This document shows positions 22,346-33,027 of a stretch of DNA of 64,000 nt, piece after piece (the stretch's first letter is position 1; each line of letters begins with the position of its first letter). Source of the stretch: Limnephilus marmoratus (taxonomy: Eukaryota > Arthropoda > Insecta > Trichoptera > Limnephilidae); the NCBI GenBank assembly GCA_917880885.1, contig OU862934.1:30426734-30490733 (forward strand), given 5' to 3'. A model generated the notes under the pieces. The model saw only the letters and a list, made by a program, of their open reading frames with translations, did not search any database and was not told the DNA's origin. The position numbers were made by a program, and so were the translations under genes.

Positions 22346-22680
22346 TTTGGGAGGTAGGTATGGTTACCGCTGCCCCGGGCATGATTTAATGGATAACAAA
22401 CACCTCTGCCATAGGTCACCCCATGTTGTTCTCTGTATTTTTTGTTACGGGTTTATGTAGTGATGCTTGTCCGGGTTTTAGCAGCGAATGCATCTGCACA
22501 CCTGCTGCGTTGCGGTCCGGACCGAGAGAAACTGGTTGTAGGAGTTCTTATGACCTTTGCAGACCGCAGTGGGAGAGATGGATCATACACCCGTCACTCC
22601 TGGATACACAAACTACCACCCCTCATATCTTTTAACTTACCACAACTTCCTCTTCTTCCTTTCTACCCTCCAGACTGCAT
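22346..22680 (+). mobile_element. Repeat A copy, 5' part
   Basis: Starts TTTGGGAGGTAGGTATGG directly after the hAT element and keeps the GGATAACAAACACCTCTGCC and CATACACCCGTCACTCCTGG parts. Diverged in the middle; its 3' end is lost or displaced, perhaps to 23337-23406. Confidence 0.75.
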
Positions 22681-22805
22681 CTTTTTTTATCTCCCAGCTT
22701 GCAAAACTAACTTGCCAATAGTCATGCCAGTCGGGAGAGCTGTCATGTTGTTAAATCAACGAAGCACATTTTTAACTCCAAGCTTTCTTGCTGTTAATTT
22801 TAATC

Positions 22806-23223
22806 TTTTTTTTACAATAGCTCCACATAGGAGGGGATGTTGTGTAGGGGTTTTTTTAAAGGAAGGGAAGGATAGTAAGTTTTGGCAAGGAAAAGGGTAG
22901 GAGGGGTGGGTAGGAATCTGGGGCTCAGTGTGTCCAGGAGTGAAAAATGTATGAATCCATCCCTTTAACTGCGGTCCGAGGCAGTAGGTCGATTCTGGCG
23001 AGCTTAAAAGACCTCCCTCAATCAGTCTCTCTCGATCCTGCCCACCACGCAGCAGGTGGACTCACGCATCGGCCGCCAAGACCAGGACAAACCTCACCTC
23101 ATGAACCCGGGCACCCCTGCTAAGTCACCAAACGTAGCGAACCACTTGGGTGACCTATGGCAGAGGTGTTGGTTATCCAATAAATGGTTCCCGGGGTGGC
23201 TGTACCCACACCCGCCTCCCAAA
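22806..23223 (-). mobile_element. Repeat A, long copy, minus strand
   Basis: Near-complete: A tail at 22806, then reverse complements of GATTCCTACCCACCCCT, of the GATCGAGAGAGACTGATTGAGG region and of GGTGCCCGGGTTCATGAGG, ending at CACCCGCCTCCCAAA. Confidence 0.85.
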
Positions 23224-23336
23224 TCTGCTTCTCTTTTCTAAAAATTTTCGCAGTGTTTGAAATTTTAATTTTGTAATATTTTGAATGAATACATTTAAAA
23301 TGAATACATTGAATTGAAATTAATTCATTTAAATTA

Positions 23337-23406
23337 AATCCCCTAAGATGATATAGGTCCTGGTGGAAATTATTTTCCACGCAGCCTCCTTTGTGAAGCT
23401 AATCTA
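23337..23406 (+). mobile_element. Repeat A 3'-end fragment
   Basis: Matches the last 70 bases of repeat A (CCCCTAAGATGATATAGG... GAAGCTAATCTAAAA). It may be the displaced 3' end of the copy that starts at 22346. Confidence 0.7.
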
Positions 23407-24056
23407 AAAAACAAAACACATACCGCACAAGAGCAATGACGATTTTTGTCACGAAATCTTTTGGAAATTTTATGAAACGGAATCCTTTAAAATGCATCAA
23501 TCTTAGATCTCAACAAAAAAGGCGCTGACTTATCCAGTGATTATAATAGGTAAATAAAGTGCTCAGAGTACGCCTATCGCCCACCAATTCATCTAAAACG
23601 CCCCCCCAAAGCACTTCCAACTCTTGATTGCTCCACAAGCTAGCTACTTGGACAAAACGCATTCCCCTATTTCCTCTATGGATGTTGAGACTAGTGCAAA
23701 TATAATATAGACATCAACCAGCGGCTTGCCTTTTTTTGTTAAGTGTAATATTTGCCTGATTCACAGGCATATTTATTACCGTTATTTGTTACAATCTGAT
23801 TTTTTACAATATACAATATATTATACTACTGGCTCACACGACTGATCTTAACTGGCTACGAATAGTATTTAAGCTGGCTGGTGAGCATTGACCAACCCCA
23901 GAATATTATTTACCTATTATAATCACTGGATAAGTCAGCGCCTTTTTTGTTGAGATCTAAGATTGATGCATTTTAAAGGATTCCGTTTCATAAAATTTCC
24001 AAAAGATTTCGTGACAAAAATCGTCATTGCTCTTGTGCGGTATGTGTTTTGTTTTT
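23407..24056. mobile_element. Foldback-type element, 151-bp perfect arms
   Basis: Positions 23407-23557 are the exact reverse complement of 23906-24056 as far as I can read. The start is AAAAACAAAACACATACCGC. The 348-bp interior has no open frame of note. Perfect arms mean recent formation or gene conversion. No target duplication could be fixed because the ends lie in A-rich sequence. Superfamily unknown. Confidence 0.85.
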
Positions 24057-24060
24057 AGAA

Positions 24061-24615
24061 TCAATAAATTATGACTTTTTATTACACTCATTGAAATTGT
24101 TGAAGTTAAGTGACAGAAGAAAAATTTTTAGATCTCATATTTTTATACAAAATTGTAAATCATCAGTTGGATAGCCCTGATATATTAAAGTTGATTCACT
24201 TTCATGTACCTACCATTAGATCAAGGTTCCCTAGTATGTATTATTGTGACAATTATACGTCTGTCGCTGGATATAATTCTGTTATAAATAGAATACTCAC
24301 CATTGGTAATTTTTATGCCAATGTTGCTGATATTTTTAATATTTCCTTATTAAAATACAAGGCTCTACTTATCAAACATTTCAGCCTTACGTATTGTAAC
24401 GAGGTTACTTCATAACAAGTTATTCTTTTATTTCACTGTATCCTTTTGAAGTTTTCATTAGTTGTTAGAAATTTTTTCTCTTCTTCTCTTATTATAAGTA
24501 ATTTAAAAAAATATATATATACATCTTTCTTCACTGTACTATGACTGTTTAAATATAATAATAATACATGTTTGTAAATGGCACTTTGTGCCGTAAATTT
24601 TAAATAAATAAATAA
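24061..24615 (+). pseudogene. 5'-truncated LINE, ORF2 C-terminus and tail
   Basis: Reads LDLIFLYKIVNHQLDSPDIL, HFHVPTIRSRFPS, YNSVINRIL and DIFNISLLKYKALL. This is the standard C-terminal block of CR1/Jockey LINEs ('LFLYKLxNGxIDSPxLL...VPxxxxR...SPxxR...DIFxxSLxxFK'). It ends at TAA (24413-24415). The element runs to an AAATAAATAAATAAC tail near 24615. Confidence 0.85.
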
Positions 24616-24841
24616 CAAAAAACAACATACTTAAACGAGCGTCGGCTTAAGATTCCTACTTGCATAGATAAAATATAATTTTTTTATCTGAAATTAACAC
24701 AAGAGTCGCAACTGTTCTCAACCAGCACATGTATTTCAAACACATGCCTAAATGCATACGTTGGAAAAGAACCCTAGAAAATTGAAGTAAACAAATAAAC
24801 TTGGGCGCCAGCTCACTTTATAACTGAACAATATTTATAAA

Positions 24842-25391
24842 GGTTCCATGACAGTTCATCCTGCGACAATTCATCCTGCGACAGTTCATCCTGCGACAGT
24901 TCATCCGGCCGACAGTTCATCCTGCCGACAGTTCATCCTGCCGACAGTTCATCCCGCCGACAATTCATCCGGCGACAATTCATCCTGACAATTCAATCTA
25001 ACCTAACCTAACCTAACCTAACCTAACCTAACCTAACCTAACCTAACCTAACCTATAAGTATAAGTACGTCGTATTTTGTTATTCACGCATGCTTCTTCG
25101 GAGAGTCGAAATTATTGTTAGTAAAAATATTTTTAGAGCGGATTTACACTCAAGATGCCTTCAGATATAAGTATATCGATTTTGGTTGCACGGCCGTATA
25201 TCCTCTTTGCATACTTACTTAATAAAAATCTTCTAAATGATCAGGCAGGATGAATTGTCGCCGGATGAATTGTCGGCGGGATGAACTGTCGGCAGGATGA
25301 ACTGTCGGCAGGATGAACTGTCGGCAGGATGATCTGTCGCAGGATGAACTGTCGCCGGATGAATTGTCGCAGGACGAATTGTCGGGTCACC
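24842..25391. mobile_element. Foldback transposon enclosing telomeric repeats
   Basis: The ends GGTTCCATGACAGTTCATCC and, inverted, GGTGACCCGACAATTCGTCC are flanked by a 9-bp duplication, ATTTATAAA (24833-24841 and 25392-25400). Each arm (24850-24990 and 25242-25388) is an array of 15-17-bp units of the type GACAGTTCATCCTGCC, inverted between arms. The centre holds a pure CCTAA run (24998-25055) and 186 bp of unique sequence. The 9-bp duplication recalls Mutator-like elements. No transposase. Confidence 0.85.
24998..25055 (-). repeat. Interstitial telomeric repeat (TTAGG)n
   Basis: About eleven and a half uninterrupted CCTAA units on the plus strand, i.e. TTAGG on the minus strand, the common insect telomere unit. 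It is internal to the foldback element. Confidence 0.97.
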
Positions 25392-25400
25392 ATTTATAAA

Positions 25401-26195
25401 ATACAGTAATCCTGTAATGAAATATCAATCTCGAATATGAGGACGAAATCTCACGCGTGTACATCCCAGGTCCTTGGATTTCCTTGCAAGAACACACCCG
25501 ATGAACACCGACTTCCACAAGCGACTGACCATACAGATACCACCCATCCACCCACCGACTGACTGACTGAAGTTGGTAACAGCTGCTTGAACGAATTCTG
25601 CCAATTCCATGTATCTAGGAGATTTTGCGGTAAACGCGTGGCGTCTTTTTATTTATTCCGGGTAGGAACTAATGTAATTATTGATGCAAACAGCAACTTG
25701 ATTCAAGTTTCAGACGAGAAAACAAGAAAACGAAATCCCGATTTTGACGACTTTATTTAGGTGCTGTTGTCCCTTTCGCTCAGTATTCTGGTAACCAGGG
25801 TAACAGCGACAGTCCAGACTTTCTCGGTATCATCGTTTTCTCTTAAATCGCCCACTGGTGGGCGACATTACCCACGTTGGGAATTACTGATTTATTTCTT
25901 AGATTGAATTGTGTGAATTTACTGAAGACTTGGCTGACTTAAAGAATTAATTTGTATTAACCTACAATGACATATTAATTATTCTAAAGACTTTAAAATT
26001 GTTATTTATGTTTTCATAATTTTTCTTTTCTCTATATTTCGGTAATTTTTTTAATTTTTAGTTTATATAATTGTAAAAATGTAACTATAAACCCACTATA
26101 ATAAGATCTTTAATGTAAAGAATCCGTTGTACAAACTGCTAAAAAGAATAGATACGTTAAGTAAGTAAGTAAGTAAGATTTTCACGGCCAAAAGT
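25401..26195. other. Intergenic, nothing recognised
   Basis: No gene supported. A short (TAAG)n run lies near 26155-26176. Confidence 0.35.
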
Positions 26196-26365
26196 ATTTT
26201 CGTTATTTGTTTTTGGGGTGTTGGGCCGTGTTGCGCTACCTCCGATAGATGTGTGGATCTGCCGGATCTGCCCTGATGATGGACACTGCAACGCTGTCCG
26301 AAACGTTGGCTAAAGAAGAATGTATCGCAACACGGCATAACACCCCAAAAACAAATAACGAAAAT
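26196..26365. mobile_element. Palindromic Penelope-like remnant
   Basis: Arms of 40 bp (26196-26235 and 26326-26365, two mismatches, start ATTTTCGTTATTTGTTTTTG) surround a 90-bp centre that contains a hammerhead-ribozyme-like core. Such cores are known from Penelope-like retroelements. No reverse transcriptase is present, so the family assignment is inference. Confidence 0.5.
26268..26310 (+). ncRNA. Candidate hammerhead ribozyme
   Basis: CTGATGA (26273-26279) and GAAAC (26300-26304) are joined by a stem II hairpin, GGACA/TGTCC around a nine-base loop. Stem I can form GCC with GGC, and the cleavage triplet would be GTT. Stem III is almost absent, as described for Penelope-type hammerheads, which are thought to work as dimers. 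Sequence match only; activity not shown. Confidence 0.45.
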
Positions 26366-27724
26366 GCTAAAAAGTAGTTTATCGGGACTTTTTGTCTTAT
26401 ATTTGTAAAGTGTGTAAAATAAAATAAATTAAAAAAAAAAATCATGGCTTTCTTCTTCTACGAGTATGAATTGGTGTTGGAGTCGCGAAACTGCGGCTCC
26501 ACTGTAATAATGGTGTTGCTTCAGAGCCAAGACAAGCACTGTGCCACACACTCGAAGGACCAGTCCCAAAACTACGTCAATCACTGGGTTTATGGGGGAC
26601 GATTAAGTTCGTACGCAATCGCAAAATGATGGACAAATCTGGGCTTCTGGAACATAAGATAAGCCCAGAATGGAGTATAGAAACAAGGACTCACCAGTCC
26701 CAGTTGGGACCACACGGTTTCAGGTTCTGGGTGCTTCAACTTCACAATATTAATCTTTAAAATTATATATTGAAAATCACAATAGTATATACATATATTG
26801 AAATACGAATTCGCAATATTTCTTCCACAGTCGTCGTTATGTTGTAGATAGTCTGCCCTGTCTCAAATATTCATTTTACACTAACAGCTCCTATGAGCAC
26901 ACTGTCACCTTTTATAAAGTTAGGTATTTGCCTTGCAACAATTAAATCAATCAAGGTGACATTTTAAAGATGGATGATTAGGTAGATGGGATAATTGCAG
27001 GATTTTATTGACATTTGCTACCCACCAGGTTTTTGCGAATGCTTCTCTACCAATCCCATATACATCTATTGCGTGAACAGGTATAGAGGGTTATCAAAAT
27101 TATGTAAATTCACCTCAAGTAATACGAACTGAATATTTGAATAACACAAACGAAGATAATAATATCATTGAATATTATCTTGTAGTGACTAGATACCAGA
27201 TGCCTGCTTGACCCACGTCAATTATACATTCAAATCAGGCGAGATAGATGGCTCGCAGCACTGTGCGTACTGGCTGTTACTACCCCAGTTCTAAGTCAGT
27301 CGACTGGCAGGTTGGCACTGTTCCGCAAGGGTAGGCAGGGGTTGATTTATTGCAGGGTTGCACAGTAAATAGCAGCTGGACATCTAGAATCGTGCTAATT
27401 CTATTTTAAGACGAGATTGAATAATTAATCTCATGATTAACGTCAATTTTTATTTATTTCATTATTTAAATATTACATTACAGGTGTAAAACGCTTGTGT
27501 TGATATGAAAATTTACAGAGTGGTTGTTATCTACATAATATGACAATAACAGGTTTTTGTTTACATAATACGACAATGACAGTTATAAAAATAAAATAAA
27601 ATCAGATTTTTTTTTTACATTAAATAATTCAAGCATGAAAGTAGAAAATTAAGACAAAATAATTTTGAAGCAATTAAATTTCAATTTGACAAAAAGGCAT
27701 ATTGAGTAGATAATCTTAAATTAT
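26366..27724. other. Intergenic, nothing recognised
   Basis: AT-rich, no convincing coding frame or repeat. Confidence 0.35.
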
Positions 27725-28055
27725 GTTGCGTGTTGTATGCTGATGATGCGGTGCTGATTTCCATTCCAACAGTATGGAAGATCTGCAGTCTTTCGTGTCT
27801 AGGATGAACGAAGTATGTATGAAGAATGAGTTAATGATGAATGTAAGTATGTCTAAAGTCATGGTATTTGAAAGAGAGAATACGAAAACAATGTGTAACG
27901 TAGTTGTGAATGTTTACGAGAGATGGGAAAGCTGACAGAGATATTGAAAGAAGGGTGAATGCAGGTAACTATATTAAAGGAGGACTGGCCAATAAATAAC
28001 TGTTCAAAGAAGCGAAGCTAGCCGTTCATAATGGAGTACTGGTACCTACCCTGGA
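27725..28055 (+). pseudogene. LINE RT fragment, family H2-like
   Basis: Reads YADDAVLIS (the RT catalytic box), then with shifts SMEDLQSFVSRMNEVCMKNEL, SKVMVFERE, and NYIKGGLANK... AKLAVHNGVLVPT. This is the order expected from RT motif C to the segment after it. Several frame breaks; a relic. Confidence 0.8.
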
Positions 28056-28810
28056 TGGCAGAATTTTTTAAAATTACCTACTTGGTATGAGTTGAAAAAT
28101 CGCAGTGACATCGGTCACATCTCGCCATTGAAATCTCGCTAATTAATCATAAACTACTAATTAATGAACCCCAAAGTGTCGGTAATTGTGACCAAGTTGT
28201 GCCGTTATTGAAGTGAGGTACAGCCATTACCAAGATCGGTCCAGAAACAGCAGATGAACCCATCAAAAGGTAGGGACTTATCCTTCCATTTGCCATTTCC
28301 AGTGATTGAGTTAAAAACGCAGTCAACTGTCTTGTTTTCGCAAAAAATTAGATTTACAGTCCACATCTCTCTCGTGTCACGATATTGTTTGTGACAACAT
28401 CACTGTCCATTGAGTGTCCATCAATAATATAATTTCTTACAGTATTAATAGAATCCACCGCAGCGTAAAAACGTTACTGCTACTCATGTAAATACTTATA
28501 AACAGCCAAGTCCTCTAAAGCCTTAACAAGCCTCCTAAGGCTTCTCAGTTCTGTGTCCGGACTGTATTAAGGGTGTAGAGTTACCCGGGCAAGTGTTGGC
28601 CGAACAAAAACATGAAACGTTTACGTTTTACATATGTAATCCAATTATATTAAACGCTAGCGGGCCGCGGGCGATACATTGTACAGTATATTGTATAAGG
28701 CAACCCAAATAAAAGCGCTTATCAACATTGCATATTATTATTGTGCATACATTTAACAGTTCTCTTGGGACAGCAAGGTTCTATCTGCCTTAAATTAAAA
28801 ATAATACATT
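28056..28810. other. Intergenic, nothing recognised
   Basis: No supported feature. Confidence 0.35.
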
Positions 28811-29180
28811 TAATAATATATGGAGTATCACTAAAAGATAAGATCAAAAGTTCCGCATTCGTGGTAGCCTGGAGCATGGGTGTCACAGACATAAATAGTA
28901 AGCTGGAGGAACGACAGTTGAGATGTTATGGACACATAAGACGGAGACCATCAGACCACACAGTGAGGCAGGCAATGTCTATGGAGCTTCATAGACAGTC
29001 ATCCAGAGGAAAACCGAAGAACTCCTGGATGACTCAATGCTCCAAAATTCTTCAGAGAAACGGCCTGGATGAAGGCGATACCCAGAACAAGAGAAATTAC
29101 AACCTGAGAACGAGAAGAGCCGACCCCAACAGCCTACCTAGGCAATGAGTTGGGACTGCGCAAGGAAGAAGAATAATATT
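28811..29180 (+). pseudogene. LINE ORF2 C-terminal fragment
   Basis: Reads GVSLKDKIKSSAF, KLEERQLRCYGHIRRRPSDH, RGKPKNSWM and NLRTRRADPN. This is the 'GVSxxDxIxN...LRxxGHxxRR...RGxPxxxWM...RRADP' C-terminus of a LINE ORF2. It ends with TGA at 29146-29148. The upstream RT is absent. Confidence 0.82.
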
Positions 29181-30049
29181 AAATGTGTTATTTTTAATTT
29201 CTCAAGAAGCCCAAGATGTACCCGAGAAGCATATGGATGCAAGTCCAAAATTTGAAGAAATGAGTTTTTGATGCAGACTTGAAGTAAATAATTATGTTTA
29301 TCAGTGGCAGAAAGATACAGGTTCTATCATGAAGAAAAAATAGGATTTTCAAAATTTCATACGGATGCAACTACCATGATGCAACAACTGAAGCAGAAGG
29401 ATTGGATACGCGCCATAAATATATTTGGATCCATTTGGGCATTAATTTCTTTAAATTAATAATTTATGCTATGAGACCATGAGGGCGCCATCTATGGTTT
29501 TTGTATTGTATTGAATTTACCTATGTGACTTGAAATTCAGTATATTCATGTATTTCCTTACCTCTGTGAAGCAGGCAATTACTTCCGAGTGTTAGTGAAG
29601 GCCAACAGATGTCACTCCTGGTCAGTCATTATCAAATGATTCACCCAATAATTGAATTATTGTTGTACCTAAGATTTGATTTGGCACGTATTGATAGGCA
29701 GATTTATTTTTCATTGTTGAAACTTCCTTGCTGTGCAAAACATCTATTGAGATTATTCAATACCGCCTTGGCAGAAATTGATATTTTTAATCAAAAGAAG
29801 TGTCTTTTGTGTTGGACAGCGTGCATGAGCTGCATTCTCTGAGTGAGTATTGTTTGTTTTCACTTTGGATTTTGGAATTGCTGGGTCAACTGTTTTTGTG
29901 TCACATAGGGAAGAATTCAATTTTCGTTAATTTACATAGGGTAGTCATTCCCTCGTGTCAGGGGCTATTTACACGCCCCTACAAGGATGTACCATGGACT
30001 AGCATCTTTATGATTTAGTTGCATTTTGAGTATTATCACTCAAATCCTA
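29181..30049. other. Intergenic, nothing recognised
   Basis: Open frames at 29609-30018 show no recognisable family. No feature supported. Confidence 0.35.
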
Positions 30050-30840
30050 CGTATTATAATAATAATAATAATTGGATGATTTATAAAGCGCGGTTTTTGT
30101 GAAAAATCACCTCAAGGGCGCTGTACAACTTATTAGGAATGCTTAGGTTCTAACTAAATTTACTATTTACAAATGGATACAGAAACATACTTACCTGGCA
30201 GGTCACTTCCGATAAACACACTTTAATTGGAAAGTTTATGCTTGGAGAAGATACGGCTTTGCACGCGGAGGACACTACAGTTAACACACTGGACATTGCA
30301 TGATTTTTCATTATTTGCTACCCTCATCACTGTTAGTATTACATTTATGAATAGATTAGTGGCAAAAGTAGAGTTGGTATTTATTTTAAAATACTGGAGA
30401 ATTTAGGATTATTGGAGATTAGTGGCAAAAGTATAGTTGATATTTGTTTTAAAATACTGGAGAATTTAGGACTCTTTAGGGCTGGAGAATGTTCATGAAA
30501 TGACCTTCACAAACGCTTACATTTTTTTTTCTCTAGGTTTTTACAGGTTAGTTATTTACGGTGTCGCGGACATTGAATATGAAGGTGAAAGATTTTGAGT
30601 TTATAGATACGACTGTCTGAAAAGGTGAGTTTTAAATCGAGCTCTAAATTCCGCCGCGTCTGTGATCATTCTTAAGTCATGTGGCAGTCCATTCCAGGCT
30701 TTAGGTCCTGACACTCCGAAAGCGCGCTCACCGAACTTAGTATCTGGTGAGTGCTTTGGTTCCTTTAACCTTCCGATAGCTGATGACGCTGCTGACCTCA
30801 GGGTTGACTGTCGATAATTGGAATTTTCAAAATGTAGCAT
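30050..30840 (-). pseudogene. CR1-like LINE: ORF2 end and 3' tail
   Basis: The minus strand encodes KFGERAFGVSGPKAWNGLP and ARFKTHLFRQSY, a signature CR1/Jockey ORF2 C-terminus, ending at 30601. The 3' untranslated region follows, with 'gcgcccttgaggtgatttttcacaaaaaccgcgcttta' and an (ATT)n tail at about 30056-30075. The same tail occurs on the plus strand at 57190-57455. 5'-truncated. Confidence 0.88.
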
Positions 30841-31009
30841 TATGACTCAAATAATACATTACTACGCTTTCTATGGAAGTAAACAATTTTTAAGCATTGA
30901 TCCTTTCATAATACACCACATGTCATAACAAAATATTCCACTTCATTTAGAAGAAGAAGGACTCAAGTCCATGTTTTTGTTTGACTTTGTCAGTGTTTTT
31001 TTTAAACAA

Positions 31010-31520
31010 TATTTTTAAAGGCTTTACATGTAAAATCGAATCGAATAATATAGACCTGAAACTGAGAATACTCCTCATCAAGACCTATGTATGTAGTATC
31101 TTGATGTACGGCTGCGAAACATGGTGCCTATCCGAAAGAGATAAACGGAGACTAGAGGCTTTTGAGATGTGGTCCTATAGAAGACTACTAGGAATTTCCT
31201 GGAGAGACCACATCACAAATGAGTAGGTTCTCCAAAGAATCGAAGGAGGAAGGCACCTGCTCAGGATCTTGTCCGAAAGGCGCGCAAGATGGATCGGCCA
31301 TGCAATAAGACAAGAAGGCCTCTTGCATGCCATAATGGAGGGTATGATCGAGGGGACAAACGCTAGGGGACGCCCACGCCGAGAGTACCTGGAGGACCTG
31401 GTGGTGGACGTGCGCTACTTATCATATGCAGACTTCAAAAGAGCCGCACAAGACAGGGAAGAGTGGAAGAAACGAATAGATAAAATTGCTGCAAACCAAT
31501 CCCAGGATTGAAACCAGAGA
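31010..31520 (+). pseudogene. LINE ORF2 C-terminal fragment
   Basis: Reads LKLRILLIKTYVCSILMYGC, ETWCLSERDKRRLEAFEMW, YRRLLGISWRDHITNE, a TAG stop at 31224-31226, then SERRARWIGHAIRQEGLL, ARGRPRREYL and EWKKRID. This is the well-known 'LxxxYVxSxLLYGxETW...RRxLxISWxDxxTN...GHxLRxxxL...GRPRxxxxD' block of insect LINEs. The in-frame stop marks decay. Confidence 0.88.
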
Positions 31521-31759
31521 GAGACATGTAAAATATTTTGTTTTGTTTGCTCGTTTTCAAAACAAAACTAATTGATTTAATAATAACTTTTTATTATCCA
31601 TCAGTATGAATATCCGAAGAAGTTATGAGACCATAGTTACAGAAAAAATTGTTTTTTGGCTCTCCTGAACATTTACCTTTTTGGACTTGCATCCGTGTGC
31701 TTCTTGGGTACAGAATATTAATAATGTCGTATTGTTGTTTTCTCTGATGATAAGCGTAA

Positions 31760-31950
31760 ACGTATACTCGGACGGCGCTAATTCAGAACATCCCGATATA
31801 ATATGTTCTATAGTTTCCGGAAAAGCCAAACATTTTTGATTTATATCTTTGATTATATTATGCTCCCTATAATTTTTAGTATGAATGACTCTATCTTGAA
31901 TGGCAATGATAAATCCTTCTATTTCTGAGCTCAACTCTCATACGTTACGA
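31760..31950 (-). pseudogene. Internal fragment of the RLE-type LINE
   Basis: The minus strand reads SSEIEGFIIAIQDRVI, KNYREHNIIKDIN and KCLAFPETIEHIISGC. It is near-identical to the zinc-finger region of the element at 39141-41866 but lacks the IDDLCR residues. It is a short scrap of a second copy. Confidence 0.85.
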
Positions 31951-32579
31951 GTATTTATGAAGAATTAATATTTTAAAATATGTATGGAATTTCTGGATTT
32001 CACATTCATACTAACATTTTGTTTCGTCGCCACGCCGACATCTTTGCATTTATTTATTATACAATCCACTTTTTAATAATCAATCTAATATTTTTCTCTT
32101 GTTTTTTTTATTCATTGCTTACCTTTGCATTATCTGCATAATTTGGGGATTTTCGACCACCATGCATCTGAAGCACGTGCCCGTGTTATGGTGGTCAATG
32201 TTTTTGTGCTCATTTAGATATTCTTAATTTAAACGCGTCATACTAATTTGTTATCTTTTCAGAACAACTCATATAAATCGTTTTATTTCCCTTACTATTT
32301 TAGTAATAATTATGATCTCAACGGTGTTAGAAAGAGAAAACACCACGATATTCATCTAAATTAACAACAAAAGAAGTCGAATGTGCAAAGTACAGCACAG
32401 CTTCGGATCGCAATTTGAAGAATAAAATTTTAACTTTGGGAATTTTTAAAAAATTATTTTTACATGAAACGACAAAAAAATTAGGTGGCAGTAACGTTTT
32501 TAAGACATTTGTTAAATAAAACATGTACACGTGTTTTTATAATTTTAGTTAGAAAAAACGTAAAGTGACCCATTTTTAC
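31951..32579. other. Intergenic, nothing recognised
   Basis: No supported feature. Confidence 0.35.
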
Positions 32580-33027
32580 AATAAACAAAAATTTTAACAA
32601 AACAAAAAACGACTTCAAAAATGCACTAAAAAGTAAAAAAATAATTTCGTATTCTTCTACAACTTCATAATCGACTTACTTTTTCTACTCATCAATATGT
32701 AGGTACGATTGTCATTTTTGGAATTGGTGTCAGTCATGGTAGGTTTGTAACTACATACATAGTTATAGGTGAGATGAGCTTGTGTCGCACAAGCGACTTG
32801 ACGAGGCGAAAGCAGGGCCGCGGCGTGAGAGGAGCTGTCAAGTAAACACGCCGCGTCGGGCCGGGTACCTTTGCTGACACCGACTCCAAAAATAACAATC
32901 GTACCTACATATTGATGAGTAGAAAAAGTAAGTCGATTATGAAGTTGTAGAAGAATACGAAATTATTTTTTTACTTTTTAGTGCATTTTTGAAGTCGTTT
33001 TTTGTTTTGTTAAAATTTTTGTTTATT
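32580..33027. mobile_element. Foldback MITE, 143-bp arms
   Basis: Left arm 32580-32722 is the reverse complement of 32885-33027 with about one mismatch. It includes ACGACTTCAAAAATGCAC. The centre (32723-32884) is GC-richer (GCGTCGGGCCGGGTACC). Sequence up to about 33565, which ends TTTTGAAGTCGTTT, may be part of the same larger element. No transposase; superfamily unknown. Confidence 0.8.

Noticed and set aside
24842..25391. CRISPR-like array (short repeats in tandem)
   Set aside because: Units are contiguous with no spacers and are inverted between two arms; eukaryotic foldback element, not CRISPR.
31623..31760. Extension of the RLE fragment as a host ORF
   Set aside because: Similarity to the RLE LINE stops near the SEYTF residues; the rest has no match and is likely chance.
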